DNA of 64,000 nt from contig NZ_JAQUCA010000014.1 of the NCBI RefSeq assembly GCF_028686475.1, forward strand, positions 1 through 64,000. Reading direction: 5' to 3'. The position numbers and the translations under genes are program-made. Positions within the stretch are counted from its first letter, which is position 1, and the number at the start of each line of letters is the position of its first letter. The stretch comes from Giesbergeria sp. GTDB lineage: Bacteria; Pseudomonadota; Gammaproteobacteria; Burkholderiales; Burkholderiaceae_C. The notes beneath the pieces were generated by a model. The model was not told where the DNA came from. It made no database searches and saw only the letters and a program-made list of their open reading frames with translations. This document shows positions 36,052 to 46,008 of the stretch, one piece after another.

Positions 36052-36357
36052 TTATTTCTTGCTTCGCGCCGTAGCCCAGCGGTTGGCAAAGGCTTGCAAA
36101 TCGTTCAGGCGCTTGAGCAAATCCGCTCCGGTGGGGGTAATGCAGTAGCCATCATGGCCATGCGTGAGCCAGCCCATATCGCGCAACTCTTTCAGCCGGG
36201 TATTGAGCGTATTCGGGGTAATACCGCCCACGCTGTCTTGCAGCAACCGAAAAGTTTGCGCGTGTCCATCGCGCAAGGCCCACAATACACGCAGGGCATA
36301 GCGGCGCTCTAGGCGCTCTAGCAGTTGGTAAGTCGCGGCGTTTTCTTTCGCACTCAT
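36052..36357 (-). CDS. HxlR-like winged-helix regulator
   Basis: A 101-residue winged-helix protein similar to HxlR-type regulators: YQLLERLERRYALRVLWALRDG, then PNTLNTRLKELRDMGWLTHGHDGYCITPTGADLL. There is no conserved cysteine near the N-terminus, so redox sensing as in some relatives is not indicated. It sits between fkpA-like and maeB and is divergent from maeB (143 bases), which makes regulation of maeB or itself possible but unproven. Confidence 0.82.
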   Translation of the reverse strand: MSAKENAATYQLLERLERRYALRVLWALRDGHAQTFRLLQDSVGGITPNTLNTRLKELRDMGWLTHGHDGYCITPTGADLLKRLNDLQAFANRWATARSKK

Positions 36358-36500
36358 CAGGTGTCTCCCAGGGCCGTGGCGATGCAGTCAGCTACAACCC
36401 ACTATAGCGCCAAATTTATGCCACCAGTTTGCACAAACATCATCAGCATCGGGTAAGCTTATTTTGCTGATTGCTTAAAAACTACCTTTTATTTTTGTCT

Positions 36501-38828
36501 ATGACCCAAACCCTCTCTACCGCCGAACAAGCCCTGCGCGAAGCCGCCCTGGAATACCACCGCAACCCCAGCCGGGGCAAAATTTCGGTTACCCCCACCA
36601 AGCCACTGTCGAATCAGCGCGATTTATCGCTGGCTTATTCGCCCGGCGTGGCCTACCCTTGCTTGGATATTGAGGCCGACCCCACATTGGCGCACGAATA
36701 CACCTCGCGCGGCAATTTGGTCGGTGTTATCACCAATGGCACCGCCGTGCTGGGGCTGGGCAATATCGGCCCGCTGGCCAGCAAGCCAGTGATGGAAGGC
36801 AAAGGCTGCCTGTTCAAAAAATTTGCCGGTGTCGATGTGTTTGATATTGAACTGGCCGAAAACGACCCCGACAAGCTCATCGACATCATCGCAGCGCTAG
36901 AACCCACGCTGGGCGGCATCAACTTAGAAGACATCAAAGCCCCCGAATGCTTCTACATCGAGCGCGAATTGTCCAAGCGCATGAACATCCCGGTGTTCCA
37001 CGATGACCAACACGGCACGGCCATTATTTCCTCGGCAGCGCTGCTCAACGGCCTAGAGCTGGTAGGCAAAGACATTGCCCAAGTACGCTTGGCCGTCTCG
37101 GGTGCTGGTGCTGCCGCTATTGCCTGTTTGGGCGTAATGGTGGGCTTGGGGGTCAAGGTAGAAAACATCCTCGTCTGCGACTCCAAGGGCGTGATTCAAA
37201 CCGAGCGCGAAGATGCCAAGTCGGGCAAACTCGATGCCTCCAAGCAAACCTATTGCCGCACTACCAGTGCGCGCACCTTGGCCAATGCCGTCAATGGTGC
37301 CGATGTGTTCTTGGGCTGCTCGGCCCCCGGCGTGCTGACGGTCGAGATGGTCAAAACGATGGCCGACAAGCCGATTATTTTGGCACTGGCCAATCCCGAG
37401 CCAGAAATTCGCCCCGAGTTGGCCAAGGCCGTGCGCCCCGATTGCATCATCGCCACCGGCCGCTCGGATTATCCCAATCAGGTCAATAACGTCTTGTGCT
37501 TCCCGTATATTTTCCGGGGGGCCTTGGATTGCGGTGCCACCAAAATCACCGAAGCCATGAAGCTGGCCTGCGTGCGCCAAATTGCCGATTTAGCTAAGGC
37601 CGAAGCCAGCGACGAAGTGGCCGCTGCCTACGCTGGCAAAGACCTCAACTTTGGCCCCGATTATTTAATCCCCACCCCGTTTGATGCGCGCCTGATTTTG
37701 CGGATTGCCCCCGCCGTGGCGCAAGCGGCTGCCGATTCGGGTGTCGCCACGCGCCCGATTACCGACATCGATGCCTACCGCGACAGCCTGAGCCGCTTTG
37801 TCTATCAAACCGGTATGTTCATGCGTCCGGTGTTCCATGCCGCCAAACTGGCCCAAAGCCGCGTCGCTTATTCCGAAGGCGAGGACGAGCGCGTCTTGCG
37901 CGCCGCCCAAGTAGCGGTGGACGATGGTTTAGCACGCCCGATTTTGATTGGCCGCCCCGCCGTGATTGCCGCCCGGATTGAAAAAGCCGGTTTGCGCCTG
38001 CAACTTGGCAAAGACGTAGAAATTTGCGACCCCGAAGACGACCCACGCTTCCGCCGCTACTGGGAAACCTACGCCCGCCTGATGGGCCGCCGGGGCGTGA
38101 CCCCTGAAGCAGCCAAGGGCATTGTGCGCCGCTCCAACACCCTGATTGCCTCACTCATGGTGCATCTGGGCGATGCCGATGCCATGCTGTGTGGCTTGGT
38201 GGGCAAATTTGACAGCCACCTTGAGCATATCCGCGATGTGGTGGGTTTGGCCCCCGACACCCCCACACTGGCCACCGTCAACGCCCTGATGCTAGAGCAG
38301 CACACCCTGTTTATTGCCGATACCTACATCAACGAAGACCCGAGCGCCGAAGAATTGGCCGACATCGCCCTGATGGCCGCCGAAGAAGTGCAACGTTTTG
38401 GCTTGCCGCCCAAGGTGGCCTTTTTATCGCATTCCAACTACGGCTCTTCGGGCCGCGCCTCGGCGCGCAAAATGCGCCAAGCGCGTGATTTGTTTGTGCA
38501 AGCATCGCCGCATATCGAGTGCGATGGCGAGTTGCACGGCGATGCGGCTTTGTCCGATGCCATGCGCCGCACCATGCTGCCCGAAACCAGCTTGAGCGGC
38601 TCGGCCAATGTACTGATTTGCCCCAACTTGGATGCCGCCAACATCTTGTTCAACGTACTCAAAACCACCAGCGGCCACGGCACCACCATTGGCCCGATTT
38701 TGCTGGGCGCGGCGGCATCGGCGCACGTACTCACGCCCTCTTCTACCGTGCGCCGCGTGGTCAACATGACGGCACTGGCAGCGGCCAACGCTGGGGTCAA
38801 CAAAGCCCCCGGCGCTAACGCCGCCTAA
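36501..38828 (+). CDS. maeB: NADP-dependent malic enzyme
   Basis: Oxidatively decarboxylates malate to pyruvate and NADPH. The 775-residue protein has the long MaeB form: a malic enzyme domain (about 1-430) with [40 protein letters not shown] and [18 protein letters not shown], and a C-terminal phosphotransacetylase-like domain (about 440-775) with [20 protein letters not shown] and [18 protein letters not shown]. The latter is usually regulatory (acetyl-CoA binding) rather than catalytic. The ATG at 36501 starts the family sequence; the frame extends to 36471. Pyruvate feeds ppsA nearby. Confidence 0.95.
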   Translation: MTQTLSTAEQALREAALEYHRNPSRGKISVTPTKPLSNQRDLSLAYSPGVAYPCLDIEADPTLAHEYTSRGNLVGVITNGTAVLGLGNIGPLASKPVMEGKGCLFKKFAGVDVFDIELAENDPDKLIDIIAALEPTLGGINLEDIKAPECFYIERELSKRMNIPVFHDDQHGTAIISSAALLNGLELVGKDIAQVRLAVSGAGAAAIACLGVMVGLGVKVENILVCDSKGVIQTEREDAKSGKLDASKQTYCRTTSARTLANAVNGADVFLGCSAPGVLTVEMVKTMADKPIILALANPEPEIRPELAKAVRPDCIIATGRSDYPNQVNNVLCFPYIFRGALDCGATKITEAMKLACVRQIADLAKAEASDEVAAAYAGKDLNFGPDYLIPTPFDARLILRIAPAVAQAAADSGVATRPITDIDAYRDSLSRFVYQTGMFMRPVFHAAKLAQSRVAYSEGEDERVLRAAQVAVDDGLARPILIGRPAVIAARIEKAGLRLQLGKDVEICDPEDDPRFRRYWETYARLMGRRGVTPEAAKGIVRRSNTLIASLMVHLGDADAMLCGLVGKFDSHLEHIRDVVGLAPDTPTLATVNALMLEQHTLFIADTYINEDPSAEELADIALMAAEEVQRFGLPPKVAFLSHSNYGSSGRASARKMRQARDLFVQASPHIECDGELHGDAALSDAMRRTMLPETSLSGSANVLICPNLDAANILFNVLKTTSGHGTTIGPILLGAAASAHVLTPSSTVRRVVNMTALAAANAGVNKAPGANAA

Positions 38829-38895
38829 AAGCGCACTGGGCTAATTCATTCGGCTGATGCGATAACGGTTTTAACGGTGTTGTTTTAACGCTGGT

Positions 38896-39564
38896 TTAGC
38901 CGTTGTCGCGCAGCCAGTGGTGTAGCTCCTGCACCGTATGCGCCACCGCCAAGGGGCGCAGGGGCGCAAAGGTATCTGGGTGGTGCGCCCCATAGGCCAC
39001 GCCCACGCTGGCGCAACCGGCATTGAGCGCCATTTGCAAGTCGTGCGTGGTGTCGCCAATCATCAGTAGGCGCTCGGGGGGCACGTCAAACTCGGCCATC
39101 AGCTCTTGCAACATCAGCGGATGCGGCTTGCCAGCAGTTTCGTCGGCGGTGCGCGAGCTATCAAACACGCCGCGCAGGCTGGCGCTTTGCAGCGCCTCGT
39201 TCAAACCCCGACGGCTTTTGCCCGTGGCCACAGTAAGCAAGTAGCCGCGCGCGCGCAAATCGTCTAGCAAGGGCAAAATGCCTTCAAACAAACTGACCTC
39301 GTTTTGCAAACGCAAATAATGGTAACGGTAACGATTGCTGAGTTCGGGGTAACGCTCGGGCGCAATATCCGGGGCCGCATGGGCCAGCGCGGGCACCAAG
39401 GCCATGCCAATCACATAGGATGCCGCCGCTTGGCTGGGCACCGCACCGCCCAAATCTTGCACCGCCTGCTGAATGCAGCGCACAATAATCTGGGTGGAAT
39501 CAAATAAGGTGCCATCCCAATCGAAGGCTATCAGGTCAAAACGGCGCGCGGCAGGGGTTTGCAT
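38896..39564 (-). CDS. HAD-family phosphatase, phosphoglycolate-phosphatase-like
   Basis: A 222-residue HAD subfamily IA hydrolase. The catalytic Asp pair is in FDLIAFDWDGTLFDST (DWD), the Lys-containing region in VATGKSRRGLNEAL, and the acidic motif in LLMIGDTTHDLQMALNAG. The helical cap between residues 20 and 95 is typical of Gph-like enzymes. The likely substrate is a small phosphometabolite such as phosphoglycolate; sequence alone cannot decide. ATG at 39564. Confidence 0.88.
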   Translation of the reverse strand: MQTPAARRFDLIAFDWDGTLFDSTQIIVRCIQQAVQDLGGAVPSQAAASYVIGMALVPALAHAAPDIAPERYPELSNRYRYHYLRLQNEVSLFEGILPLLDDLRARGYLLTVATGKSRRGLNEALQSASLRGVFDSSRTADETAGKPHPLMLQELMAEFDVPPERLLMIGDTTHDLQMALNAGCASVGVAYGAHHPDTFAPLRPLAVAHTVQELHHWLRDNG

Positions 39565-39649
39565 CGCTTTATCTTAACCCAAACGTTTGTTTTTGCAGGA
39601 TACTTACGCCTTCCCCTTTGTGATAGTTTTTTGTTATAGGAGAAATCTC

Positions 39650-40276
39650 ATGCGTTGTTCCACCATCGTCCGAAACAGCATCGGGCTACTGAGCGCTGTG
39701 GCTGCCTGCATGGCAGGGGCCGCTGATGTGTCCAGCTTTGACACCAGCACCAACATCCTGACCATGCCCGTGGTTCAAATTGATGGCAACACCCAAATTC
39801 GGGATGTGCGCGTGCGCCTGCTAGATTTTGGTCAGTTGCAACTCGATGACCCTAGCATCGGCAACCAAATTGAATTTTTTTCGAATGGCAACGTGCTGCG
39901 CCTGCCCCAAGTTACTTTGGGCGGCATCACCTACCCGCGCGTTAGCCTGAGCAATCCGACCTTTGTTTTAGAAAGCTTTGGCTCCATCGCGGTCGATGGC
40001 GGCACGCAAGGCAATTATCGGCTAGAAGTGCAAGTCACGGCCATGCAGTTTAGCGTGCCCCCCATCGTGATTGAAAACGTGCCCAAGCCTGCCAACCAAG
40101 ACGAGTTTTGCAATGACCTATCGTTGCGCGACCAAATTACCCAATCTACCGATGGCATGACCGGCTCGTGGACGGTAAATTCTTGCAGCTTTAACGGCAC
40201 GGTGGGCCAAATCAACATGACGCTGGCCACACCGTACTTTAGTTTGCCCTACGGTGCCACCTACACCTACCGCTAA
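39650..40276 (+). CDS. Secreted hypothetical protein
   Basis: A 208-residue protein with a clear signal peptide (STIVRNSIGLLSAVAACMAGAA) and a beta-rich mature part that begins VSSFDTSTNILTMPVVQIDG. Two cysteines (EFCNDL and NSCSFNG) could form a disulfide. Similar short exported proteins that start with a FDTxTxxLTxPVVxV pattern are known in Burkholderiales but have no assigned function. The ATG at 39650 has a taggaga ribosome site. It is convergent with the LLM oxidoreductase, one base apart. Confidence 0.78.
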   Translation: MRCSTIVRNSIGLLSAVAACMAGAADVSSFDTSTNILTMPVVQIDGNTQIRDVRVRLLDFGQLQLDDPSIGNQIEFFSNGNVLRLPQVTLGGITYPRVSLSNPTFVLESFGSIAVDGGTQGNYRLEVQVTAMQFSVPPIVIENVPKPANQDEFCNDLSLRDQITQSTDGMTGSWTVNSCSFNGTVGQINMTLATPYFSLPYGATYTYR

Positions 40277-40277
40277 G

Positions 40278-41285
40278 CTAAAGCGCAGCGTTGGCAGCGG
40301 CGGTCAGCTCTAAAGAGCGCAGGCGCAAATCGGGGTCAAATACATCACTGACCAAGATGAACTCGTCCGCCTGCGTGGCCTGTTGCAAAGCGCGCAGACC
40401 GGCCTGCATGGTTTGTGGCCCACCGACCACGGCAGCGGCCAGAAAATCGGCAATCCCGGCGCGCTCTTGGGTTCCAACGCTGCTCCAAAAATCAGCCACC
40501 GGTGGTGGCAAACGCCCACGTCGGCCCGTCAGGATGCCCAAAACGCGCTGGTAGGTGCTGCTGGCCAAATACTGCGCTTCTTCGTCGGTCGGCGCGGCAA
40601 TCACCGGCACCCCCACCACCACATAGGGCTTAGCCAAGGTGGCCGATGGACGGAACAAGCGCCGGTATAACTCCAAGGCAGGCAGCAACATGCGCGGCGC
40701 AAAATGCGAGGCAAAGGCATAGGGCAAGCCCATCTGTGCAGCCAGTTGCGCCGAAAATAAGCTAGAACCCAACAGCCACAGCGGTACTTGGGTGCCTGCA
40801 CCGGGCATCGCGGTGATGCGCTGGCCGGGCTGTGGTGGCCCTAGCAAACGCTGCACCTCGGCCACGTCGCGCGGAAAGTCCTCTTCGGTTTCGATACGGT
40901 CGCGGCGCAAGGCGCGCATGGTGGGGCCATCGGTGCCGGGGGCACGCCCTAACCCCAAATCAATACGCCCCGGATACAACTCGGCCAAGGTGCCGAAGGC
41001 TTCAGCCACCACCAAGGGCGCATGGTTGGGCAACATGATGCCACCCGAACCCACCCGAATGGTGCTGGTTTGACCCGCAATATGCCCCACCAGCACAGCC
41101 GTGGCCGAGCTGGCAATGCCGGGCATATTGTGGTGTTCGGCCACCCAATAGCGGGCAAAACCCAGCGCCTCGACATGCTGGGCGGTACGCACAGCCACCT
41201 GAAGCGCTTGGGCTACCGTGCCGCCCTCGCGCACGGCCACCAAGTCCAGCATGGACAGGGCCGGACGATGCACAGCGCTGGCCAT
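40278..41285 (-). CDS. LLM-class flavin-dependent oxidoreductase
   Basis: A 335-residue luciferase-like monooxygenase-family protein. Family marks: [71 protein letters not shown] and [17 protein letters not shown] (in parts). It resembles the group with YhbW/MsnO8-type annotations, which use reduced flavin supplied by a partner; the substrate is unknown. The ATG at 41285 is only four bases after the stop of a small upstream frame on the same strand (41290-41463). Longer frames into that region would be proline-rich and unlike the family. Confidence 0.88.
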   Translation of the reverse strand: MASAVHRPALSMLDLVAVREGGTVAQALQVAVRTAQHVEALGFARYWVAEHHNMPGIASSATAVLVGHIAGQTSTIRVGSGGIMLPNHAPLVVAEAFGTLAELYPGRIDLGLGRAPGTDGPTMRALRRDRIETEEDFPRDVAEVQRLLGPPQPGQRITAMPGAGTQVPLWLLGSSLFSAQLAAQMGLPYAFASHFAPRMLLPALELYRRLFRPSATLAKPYVVVGVPVIAAPTDEEAQYLASSTYQRVLGILTGRRGRLPPPVADFWSSVGTQERAGIADFLAAAVVGGPQTMQAGLRALQQATQADEFILVSDVFDPDLRLRSLELTAAANAAL

Positions 41286-41289
41286 GCAG

Positions 41290-41463
41290 TTATTGCGCGC
41301 TGCCAGCAGCGGGTTGGTCTGCGGGCGCGGAGTTGGTGGAAGGGGGTGTAGTGGGGGCGGGTTGTGCGGCTTTGGCAGCACGCAACAAGGCAGCCATCAC
41401 ATCGGCACGGATTTTTTCTGCTTGCGCTTGCAAATCAGCAGGGTTTTGGGTGTTTTCAGTCAT
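41290..41463 (-). CDS. Small Ala/Pro-rich ORF before the LLM oxidoreductase
   Basis: A 57-residue frame, ATG at 41463, stop TAA at 41290-41292, immediately before the oxidoreductase start. It reads [19 protein letters not shown], then a helical stretch ([15 protein letters not shown]) and a Pro/Thr/Ser-rich tail. GC use at codon third positions looks like a real gene of this genome, and the spacing suggests coupling. There is no strong ribosome site (gaggtt is 12 bases upstream). I do not recognise a family. Confidence 0.5.
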   Translation of the reverse strand: MTENTQNPADLQAQAEKIRADVMAALLRAAKAAQPAPTTPPSTNSAPADQPAAGSAQ

Positions 41464-41718
41464 CAGGTTGCGCGTGAAACCTCGGCAGTCATGCCGGGGA
41501 GGTAGAGCGCGGAACGCACGGCATTCCTTGCTTTGGGCCGTTACCTGCTCACGTCCATTTAATGGCCCGGTTGAAAAAGTAACTATCGCTATCTACCCAC
41601 TGAGTATGCACCAAGCAGCTGGGCGACACGCCAAATTTATCCTATTGGCAGCGCGCTGGTAAGGAATTCCTTGAGCGCTACTTCCTAGCGAAGCAGCTGC
41701 CACAGCCGTGGCGCGTGC

Positions 41719-42795
41719 TTAATGAGCGGCTACTTGCTGGCTTTGCTCCACTGAATTGGCCCAACGACGGCCTATTTTTCTGAATGGATTTTCATAAAAC
41801 CGATTTAATATCCAAGCAACAACAAGGGTTGCGCCTGCACAAACCATAGCATATTGCAAACTGGAAAACCAAGCTTTTGAAAATTCTAAAGCACTTGGCA
41901 TTAAATTATGGAACAAATAAACCCCAAAACTTAAATTTCCAATCAAAATGGCAAATTTTTTCAACAGAGCAGAAGGATTTTGTATCAGCCCCACAAAACT
42001 TGCCATTAAAAAAGCATAGGAGACCGCGGCAAACAAACCCATATTGCCATTCAGCCATTTATTGTTATAAATGATAGCATCGCCACCTGTCTTGAAAATT
42101 TGCGCCAGAACCAACCACAATGCCACCCCCAGCGTAGCCAAGAGCAATCGCCACAGCAAACTTGGCTTAGCCATCACAACCATCCAAGTTAAAATCCCCA
42201 GACAAAATTCTACCAAAAGCCCCGGCAAATGAAAAATCATTATTTGGAAAATAAGATTTTTTGAATCCAAATTTTTCGCCAAAACAAAATGCAGGGCCAA
42301 GGCAGCAAAAAATAGCACACGCACTGGCTTGCCGCCTCTAAAGAGAACGCACAACAACGGAATAGCCAAATAAAACTCTATCTCTGGCGGCAAACTCCAA
42401 AAAGCCGGATTAAAATAAAAAGCTATTTCTTTAGACTCCAGTGTATGCAAGAAAAACAAATGCTCAAAGAAATATTCAATTGGAATTCCATTCAAATAAC
42501 GCAACGCTGCATAGCTACACAAAGCCACCAAATAAAGCGGATAAATTCTAAAAATGCGCCGAATGAAGAAAGATTTTATTTGAATTTTTTTATGAAAAAA
42601 ATAAGGGGCAAAAACAAAGCCACTGATAACAAAGAAAAGATTAACTCCGGTAAAAAAGAAATTCAATAAATTTCTCTCCATGCCAGCCAATGAATAATAA
42701 TGCGCGTACATGACCATCATGGCGGCACACCCGCGCAAAAATTCTATAGACCATTCATTGTCTGGTGCGCTAGAAGGGGGTGGGTTAAAATTCAT
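41719..42795 (-). CDS. Acyltransferase 3 (OafA/YrhL-type) membrane protein
   Basis: A 358-residue inner-membrane acyltransferase that would O-acetylate a sugar on a surface polysaccharide or lipid. The N-terminal part has SIEFLRGCAAMMVMYAHYYSLAG, where family members carry R and H for catalysis, then FFFTGVNLFFVISGFVFAPY and FFIRRIFRIYPLYLVALC. About ten membrane segments follow, ending FYENPFRKIGRRW. The gene is AT-rich compared with its neighbours, as is its upstream region (42796-42860). This suggests acquisition. No other polysaccharide gene adjoins it. Confidence 0.9.
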   Translation of the reverse strand: MNFNPPPSSAPDNEWSIEFLRGCAAMMVMYAHYYSLAGMERNLLNFFFTGVNLFFVISGFVFAPYFFHKKIQIKSFFIRRIFRIYPLYLVALCSYAALRYLNGIPIEYFFEHLFFLHTLESKEIAFYFNPAFWSLPPEIEFYLAIPLLCVLFRGGKPVRVLFFAALALHFVLAKNLDSKNLIFQIMIFHLPGLLVEFCLGILTWMVVMAKPSLLWRLLLATLGVALWLVLAQIFKTGGDAIIYNNKWLNGNMGLFAAVSYAFLMASFVGLIQNPSALLKKFAILIGNLSFGVYLFHNLMPSALEFSKAWFSSLQYAMVCAGATLVVAWILNRFYENPFRKIGRRWANSVEQSQQVAAH

Positions 42796-43000
42796 AAAAA
42801 ATGTTTTGAATTTTTAAAAATTACTAATTTTTAAATAAAATGTTTAGATTTTAAGTAAGTCTGTGCAACCGATGTGGAATTTTTTGAGTAATTCTCTCAG
42901 TGAAGATGCTACCACGAAGGTTCTGCGTGATTACTTAGCAGTTTGATGGCCAGCGCTGATCATCCTGAGAAACTCCATGCAGCCACCCACGCAAGAAGGC

Positions 43001-44299
43001 TCAATAACCCAAACGCGCTGGAAGCCACAACGCCAGTGACGGGAAGGCAATCACCAACACCATCACCAAGAACATGGCCAGCAACATTGGGCCGACCCAG
43101 CGCACGGTGGACTCCATACGCACGCCAGCAATGCGGCACGATACCATCAAATTAACCGCCAAAGGCGGGGTAAATTGGCCCAGCGCCACCTTGAGCGTCA
43201 AAATCACGCCAAACCAAACCGGGTCCCAACCATAGTGCTGCATAATAGGCAACAGCAAGGGCACAAAAATCAAAAAGATGGAAATACCATCCAAAAACAT
43301 GCCCACCGTCACCAGTAGCAAAATCAGCAGCGCCAGTACGCCATACTCCCCTAATCCAGAGTTGACAATCGCTTTAGCCACCGGGTCAATCACGCCCAAG
43401 GTAGAGAGCGAATAGGCAAAAATACCCGCCAGCGAGACCACCAATAAAATCACTGCCGACAGCTCGCCCGATTCACGCAGAATGGGATACAAATCGCGCA
43501 CACTGATGGTGCGATGCACCACCATGCCGACAAACAGGCCATAAAACACCGCCACCACGGCGGCCTCGGTCGGGGTAAACCAACCAGCGCGCATACCGCC
43601 CAAAATCAGCACCGGGGCCGCCAAACCCCAGGCGGCATCGCGCAGGCTTTGCCAGAAAGGCGGGCGCGGCAACTCGGCTTCTTGTGCGCCCATGTGGTGG
43701 CGGCGTGCCATCCACACGGCAGGCACAACCAAGGCCACACCAGCCAAAATACCGGGCACCATACCGGCAGCAAACAAGGCGGGCACCGAGGCCCCCGGCA
43801 CCAGCACCGAATAAATAATAAAGGCCACTGAGGGCGGAATCAAAATATCCGTGGCCGCTGCCGCACCGACCACACTGGCTGAGAATGAAGCCGGATAACC
43901 GGCGCGCGACATAGCGGCAATCATCACCCCACCCACTGCCGCTGCATTGGCAGGACCAGAGCCAGAGATACCGCCCAAAAACATGGCTACCGCAATAGCC
44001 ACCAGCGGCAACATACCGGGGCCACGCCCGACGATGGCGACGGCAAAATTGACCAGCCGCAAGGCCACGCCCGAGCGGTCAAAAATCGAACCCACCAGCA
44101 CAAACATCGGAATCGCCAGCAGCGGGTATTTGCCCAAGCCAGCATAAAAGTTCTGCGGCACTGCCAGCAGGCCAAACCATTGGCTATCCAGATTGGCCAA
44201 TGCAATGGCAGCGGTTCCGGCCAGGCCCAAGGCAGCCCCAATCGGCACGCCTGCCAGCATCATCAACAAAAAGGCACTAAAGAGCAGCGTAGCAATCAT
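43001..44299 (-). CDS. dctM: TRAP transporter large permease
   Basis: The 432-residue DctM-type membrane subunit of a tripartite ATP-independent periplasmic transporter, driven by a sodium gradient. It has about 12 hydrophobic segments and family sequence such as LAIPMFVLVGSIFDRSGVALRLVNF, GISGSGPANAAAVGGVMI, DILIPPSVAFIIYSVLVPGASVPALFAAG (in parts) and FVPLLLPIMQHYGWDPVWFGVI. The ATG at 44299 overlaps the dctQ stop by 4 bases. The binding protein (DctP) is not adjacent, so the substrate, usually a carboxylate, cannot be inferred. Confidence 0.93.
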   Translation of the reverse strand: MIATLLFSAFLLMMLAGVPIGAALGLAGTAAIALANLDSQWFGLLAVPQNFYAGLGKYPLLAIPMFVLVGSIFDRSGVALRLVNFAVAIVGRGPGMLPLVAIAVAMFLGGISGSGPANAAAVGGVMIAAMSRAGYPASFSASVVGAAAATDILIPPSVAFIIYSVLVPGASVPALFAAGMVPGILAGVALVVPAVWMARRHHMGAQEAELPRPPFWQSLRDAAWGLAAPVLILGGMRAGWFTPTEAAVVAVFYGLFVGMVVHRTISVRDLYPILRESGELSAVILLVVSLAGIFAYSLSTLGVIDPVAKAIVNSGLGEYGVLALLILLLVTVGMFLDGISIFLIFVPLLLPIMQHYGWDPVWFGVILTLKVALGQFTPPLAVNLMVSCRIAGVRMESTVRWVGPMLLAMFLVMVLVIAFPSLALWLPARLGY

Positions 44300-44874
44300 G
44301 GCTGTTGCTCCGGCAAAAACTCCACATCGGGCTGTTTGCCACGCCGGATAAACAAACCAATGGCGCGCACACTCATCAAGGCCGACAAAATCGGTAGCCA
44401 CACCGAATACCACCACTGTGGCACGCCAATACCCGGCGAAGTTTCTTCAAAACGGTAATCATCCCACACCACGCGCACGCTCAACACGGCAATCAGCGCA
44501 AACAGCAGAGCGACCATCAGCGCACCAAATTGGGCCAAAAAGCGCCGCCGTGCCCCCGAGCCACTCTCGGCAAAGTATTCAATGCGGATATGCCGGTCAC
44601 GCGCCACCGCTGCCGAGCTGCCCACCAACGCCAGTGCAATCATCAGAAAGACTGAAATCTCCTCTGTCCACGCAATCGAGCTGTTGGTGAAATAACGCGC
44701 CAACACATTGGCCAGCGTAATCAAAGCCAAAGCGGCCATGATGCCCACGGTTAGGCTATCTTCGAGGCGCAAAGAGTGCAGCTCCGCACTGGGGGGATGT
44801 GGTGGCGCGGCAGAAGATGCAGCGGCTACCGCATCGGCAGCCACGTTGGAATCAGACTGGGCAGGGCATGGCAT
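44296..44874 (-). CDS. dctQ: TRAP transporter small permease
   Basis: A 192-residue DctQ-type subunit with four membrane segments after a hydrophilic N-terminus of about 40 residues that is rich in Ala. The family pattern ANVLARYFTNSSIAWTEEISVFLMI is clear. It is the first gene of the two-gene run dctQ-dctM and is divergent from a LysR-type regulator 81 bases away. A second ATG is a few codons downstream near 44868. Confidence 0.9.
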   Translation of the reverse strand: MPCPAQSDSNVAADAVAAASSAAPPHPPSAELHSLRLEDSLTVGIMAALALITLANVLARYFTNSSIAWTEEISVFLMIALALVGSSAAVARDRHIRIEYFAESGSGARRRFLAQFGALMVALLFALIAVLSVRVVWDDYRFEETSPGIGVPQWWYSVWLPILSALMSVRAIGLFIRRGKQPDVEFLPEQQP

Positions 44875-44955
44875 GAGAAAAAAGCAGCAAGATAGGTGCT
44901 TCTATTATGCGGCTCGCACCCCCAGCAGCGCAGCGACTGCACCGATAATCAGCCC

Positions 44956-45927
44956 ATGGAAACCAAGTGGCTTGAAGACTTTGTCAGTCTGGCAGAAACC
45001 CGCAGCTTTAGCCGGTCGGCGCAGTTGCGCCATGTGACGCAACCGGCGTTCTCGCGGCGCATCCAGGCGCTAGAGGCTTGGGCAGGCACCGATTTGGTGG
45101 ACCGTAGCTCTTACCCTACGCGCCTGACCGCTGCCGGTAAAACCCTGTACGACCAAGCGTTAGAGATGTTGCAGGCACTGCACAACACGCGCAGCACCTT
45201 GCGCGCGCATGGCAGTTCTAGCCAAGACATGATTGAGTTTGCCGTACCGCACACGCTGGCGTTTACTTTTTTTCCGGCGTGGGTCTCTAGCCTACGCAGC
45301 CAGTTTGGGCCATTCAAAAGCCGCCTGATTGCCCTGAACGTACACGATGCCGTGATGCGGCTGGTAGAAGGCAGCTGCGACTTGCTCATCACCTACCACC
45401 ATGCATCGCAGCCGGTGCAATTGGATGCCCAACGCTACGACATGGTAGTGCTGGGCCAAGAAGTGCTGGCCCCGTACAGCAAGCCCGATGCCCAAGGCGA
45501 ACCCCTGCACGCACTACCGGGTCGTGTGGCCCAGCCCTTGCCCTATTTGGGCTATGCGCCGGGGGCTTATTTGGGCGGCTTGACCGACATTTTGCTCAAA
45601 CAAGCGACCAGCACCATCCATTTAGACCGGGTTTATGAAACCGACATGGCCGAAGGGCTGAAAGCGATGGCCTTAGAAGGCCACGGCCTAGCCTTTTTAC
45701 CCTTCAGCGCGGTGGAAAGAGACTTGGGCAAAGGCCGTTTGGTGCGCGCCGAGCCAGCAGGGATGCCCGCACTGGAATTGACAATGGACATCCGCGCCTG
45801 CCGCGACAAGCCAGCTGCCAAAGAGACCGGGCGCGAAAGTAGCAAAAGTGCCGCCCAAGCGCTGTGGGATTTTTTGCAAAACGCTACCACGCACAGCACC
45901 CCTATCAGCCACAATGGGGCCACCTAG
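44956..45927 (+). CDS. LysR-type transcriptional regulator
   Basis: A 323-residue LysR regulator. The N-terminal HTH is canonical: METKWLEDFVSLAETRSFSRSAQLRHVTQPAFSRRIQALEAWAGTDLVDRS (quoted in parts; the recognition helix is RHVTQPAFSRRIQALE). The effector domain spans about residues 90-300. This subgroup resembles regulators such as HypT/YjiE, which have the same N-terminus, but I cannot name its ligand. It is divergent from dctQM, which suggests it regulates that transporter. ATG at 44956; the frame extends upstream to 44896. Confidence 0.9.
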   Translation: METKWLEDFVSLAETRSFSRSAQLRHVTQPAFSRRIQALEAWAGTDLVDRSSYPTRLTAAGKTLYDQALEMLQALHNTRSTLRAHGSSSQDMIEFAVPHTLAFTFFPAWVSSLRSQFGPFKSRLIALNVHDAVMRLVEGSCDLLITYHHASQPVQLDAQRYDMVVLGQEVLAPYSKPDAQGEPLHALPGRVAQPLPYLGYAPGAYLGGLTDILLKQATSTIHLDRVYETDMAEGLKAMALEGHGLAFLPFSAVERDLGKGRLVRAEPAGMPALELTMDIRACRDKPAAKETGRESSKSAAQALWDFLQNATTHSTPISHNGAT

Positions 45928-45955
45928 GCAAGTATCTTGCTAAGGTTGTTACGCA

Positions 45956-45984
45956 TAGACACCTGACTGTCCCATTGCTAGTAT
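45956..45984 (+). promoter_or_regulatory. Likely sigma-70 promoter of the importer operon
   Basis: A -35 TAGACA (45956-45961) and a -10 TAGTAT (45979-45984) are 17 bases apart, and the -10 is preceded by TGC as in extended -10 promoters. They lie 24 bases before the binding-protein start, whose ribosome site is aaaaggag. Confidence 0.6.
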
Positions 45985-46008
45985 TTATCCACGCAAAAGG
46001 AGTGCTTT

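Noticed and set aside
36501..38828. A phosphotransacetylase gene fused to malic enzyme as a new bifunctional enzyme
   Set aside because: The C-terminal PTA-like domain is the normal architecture of MaeB-type enzymes and usually regulatory.
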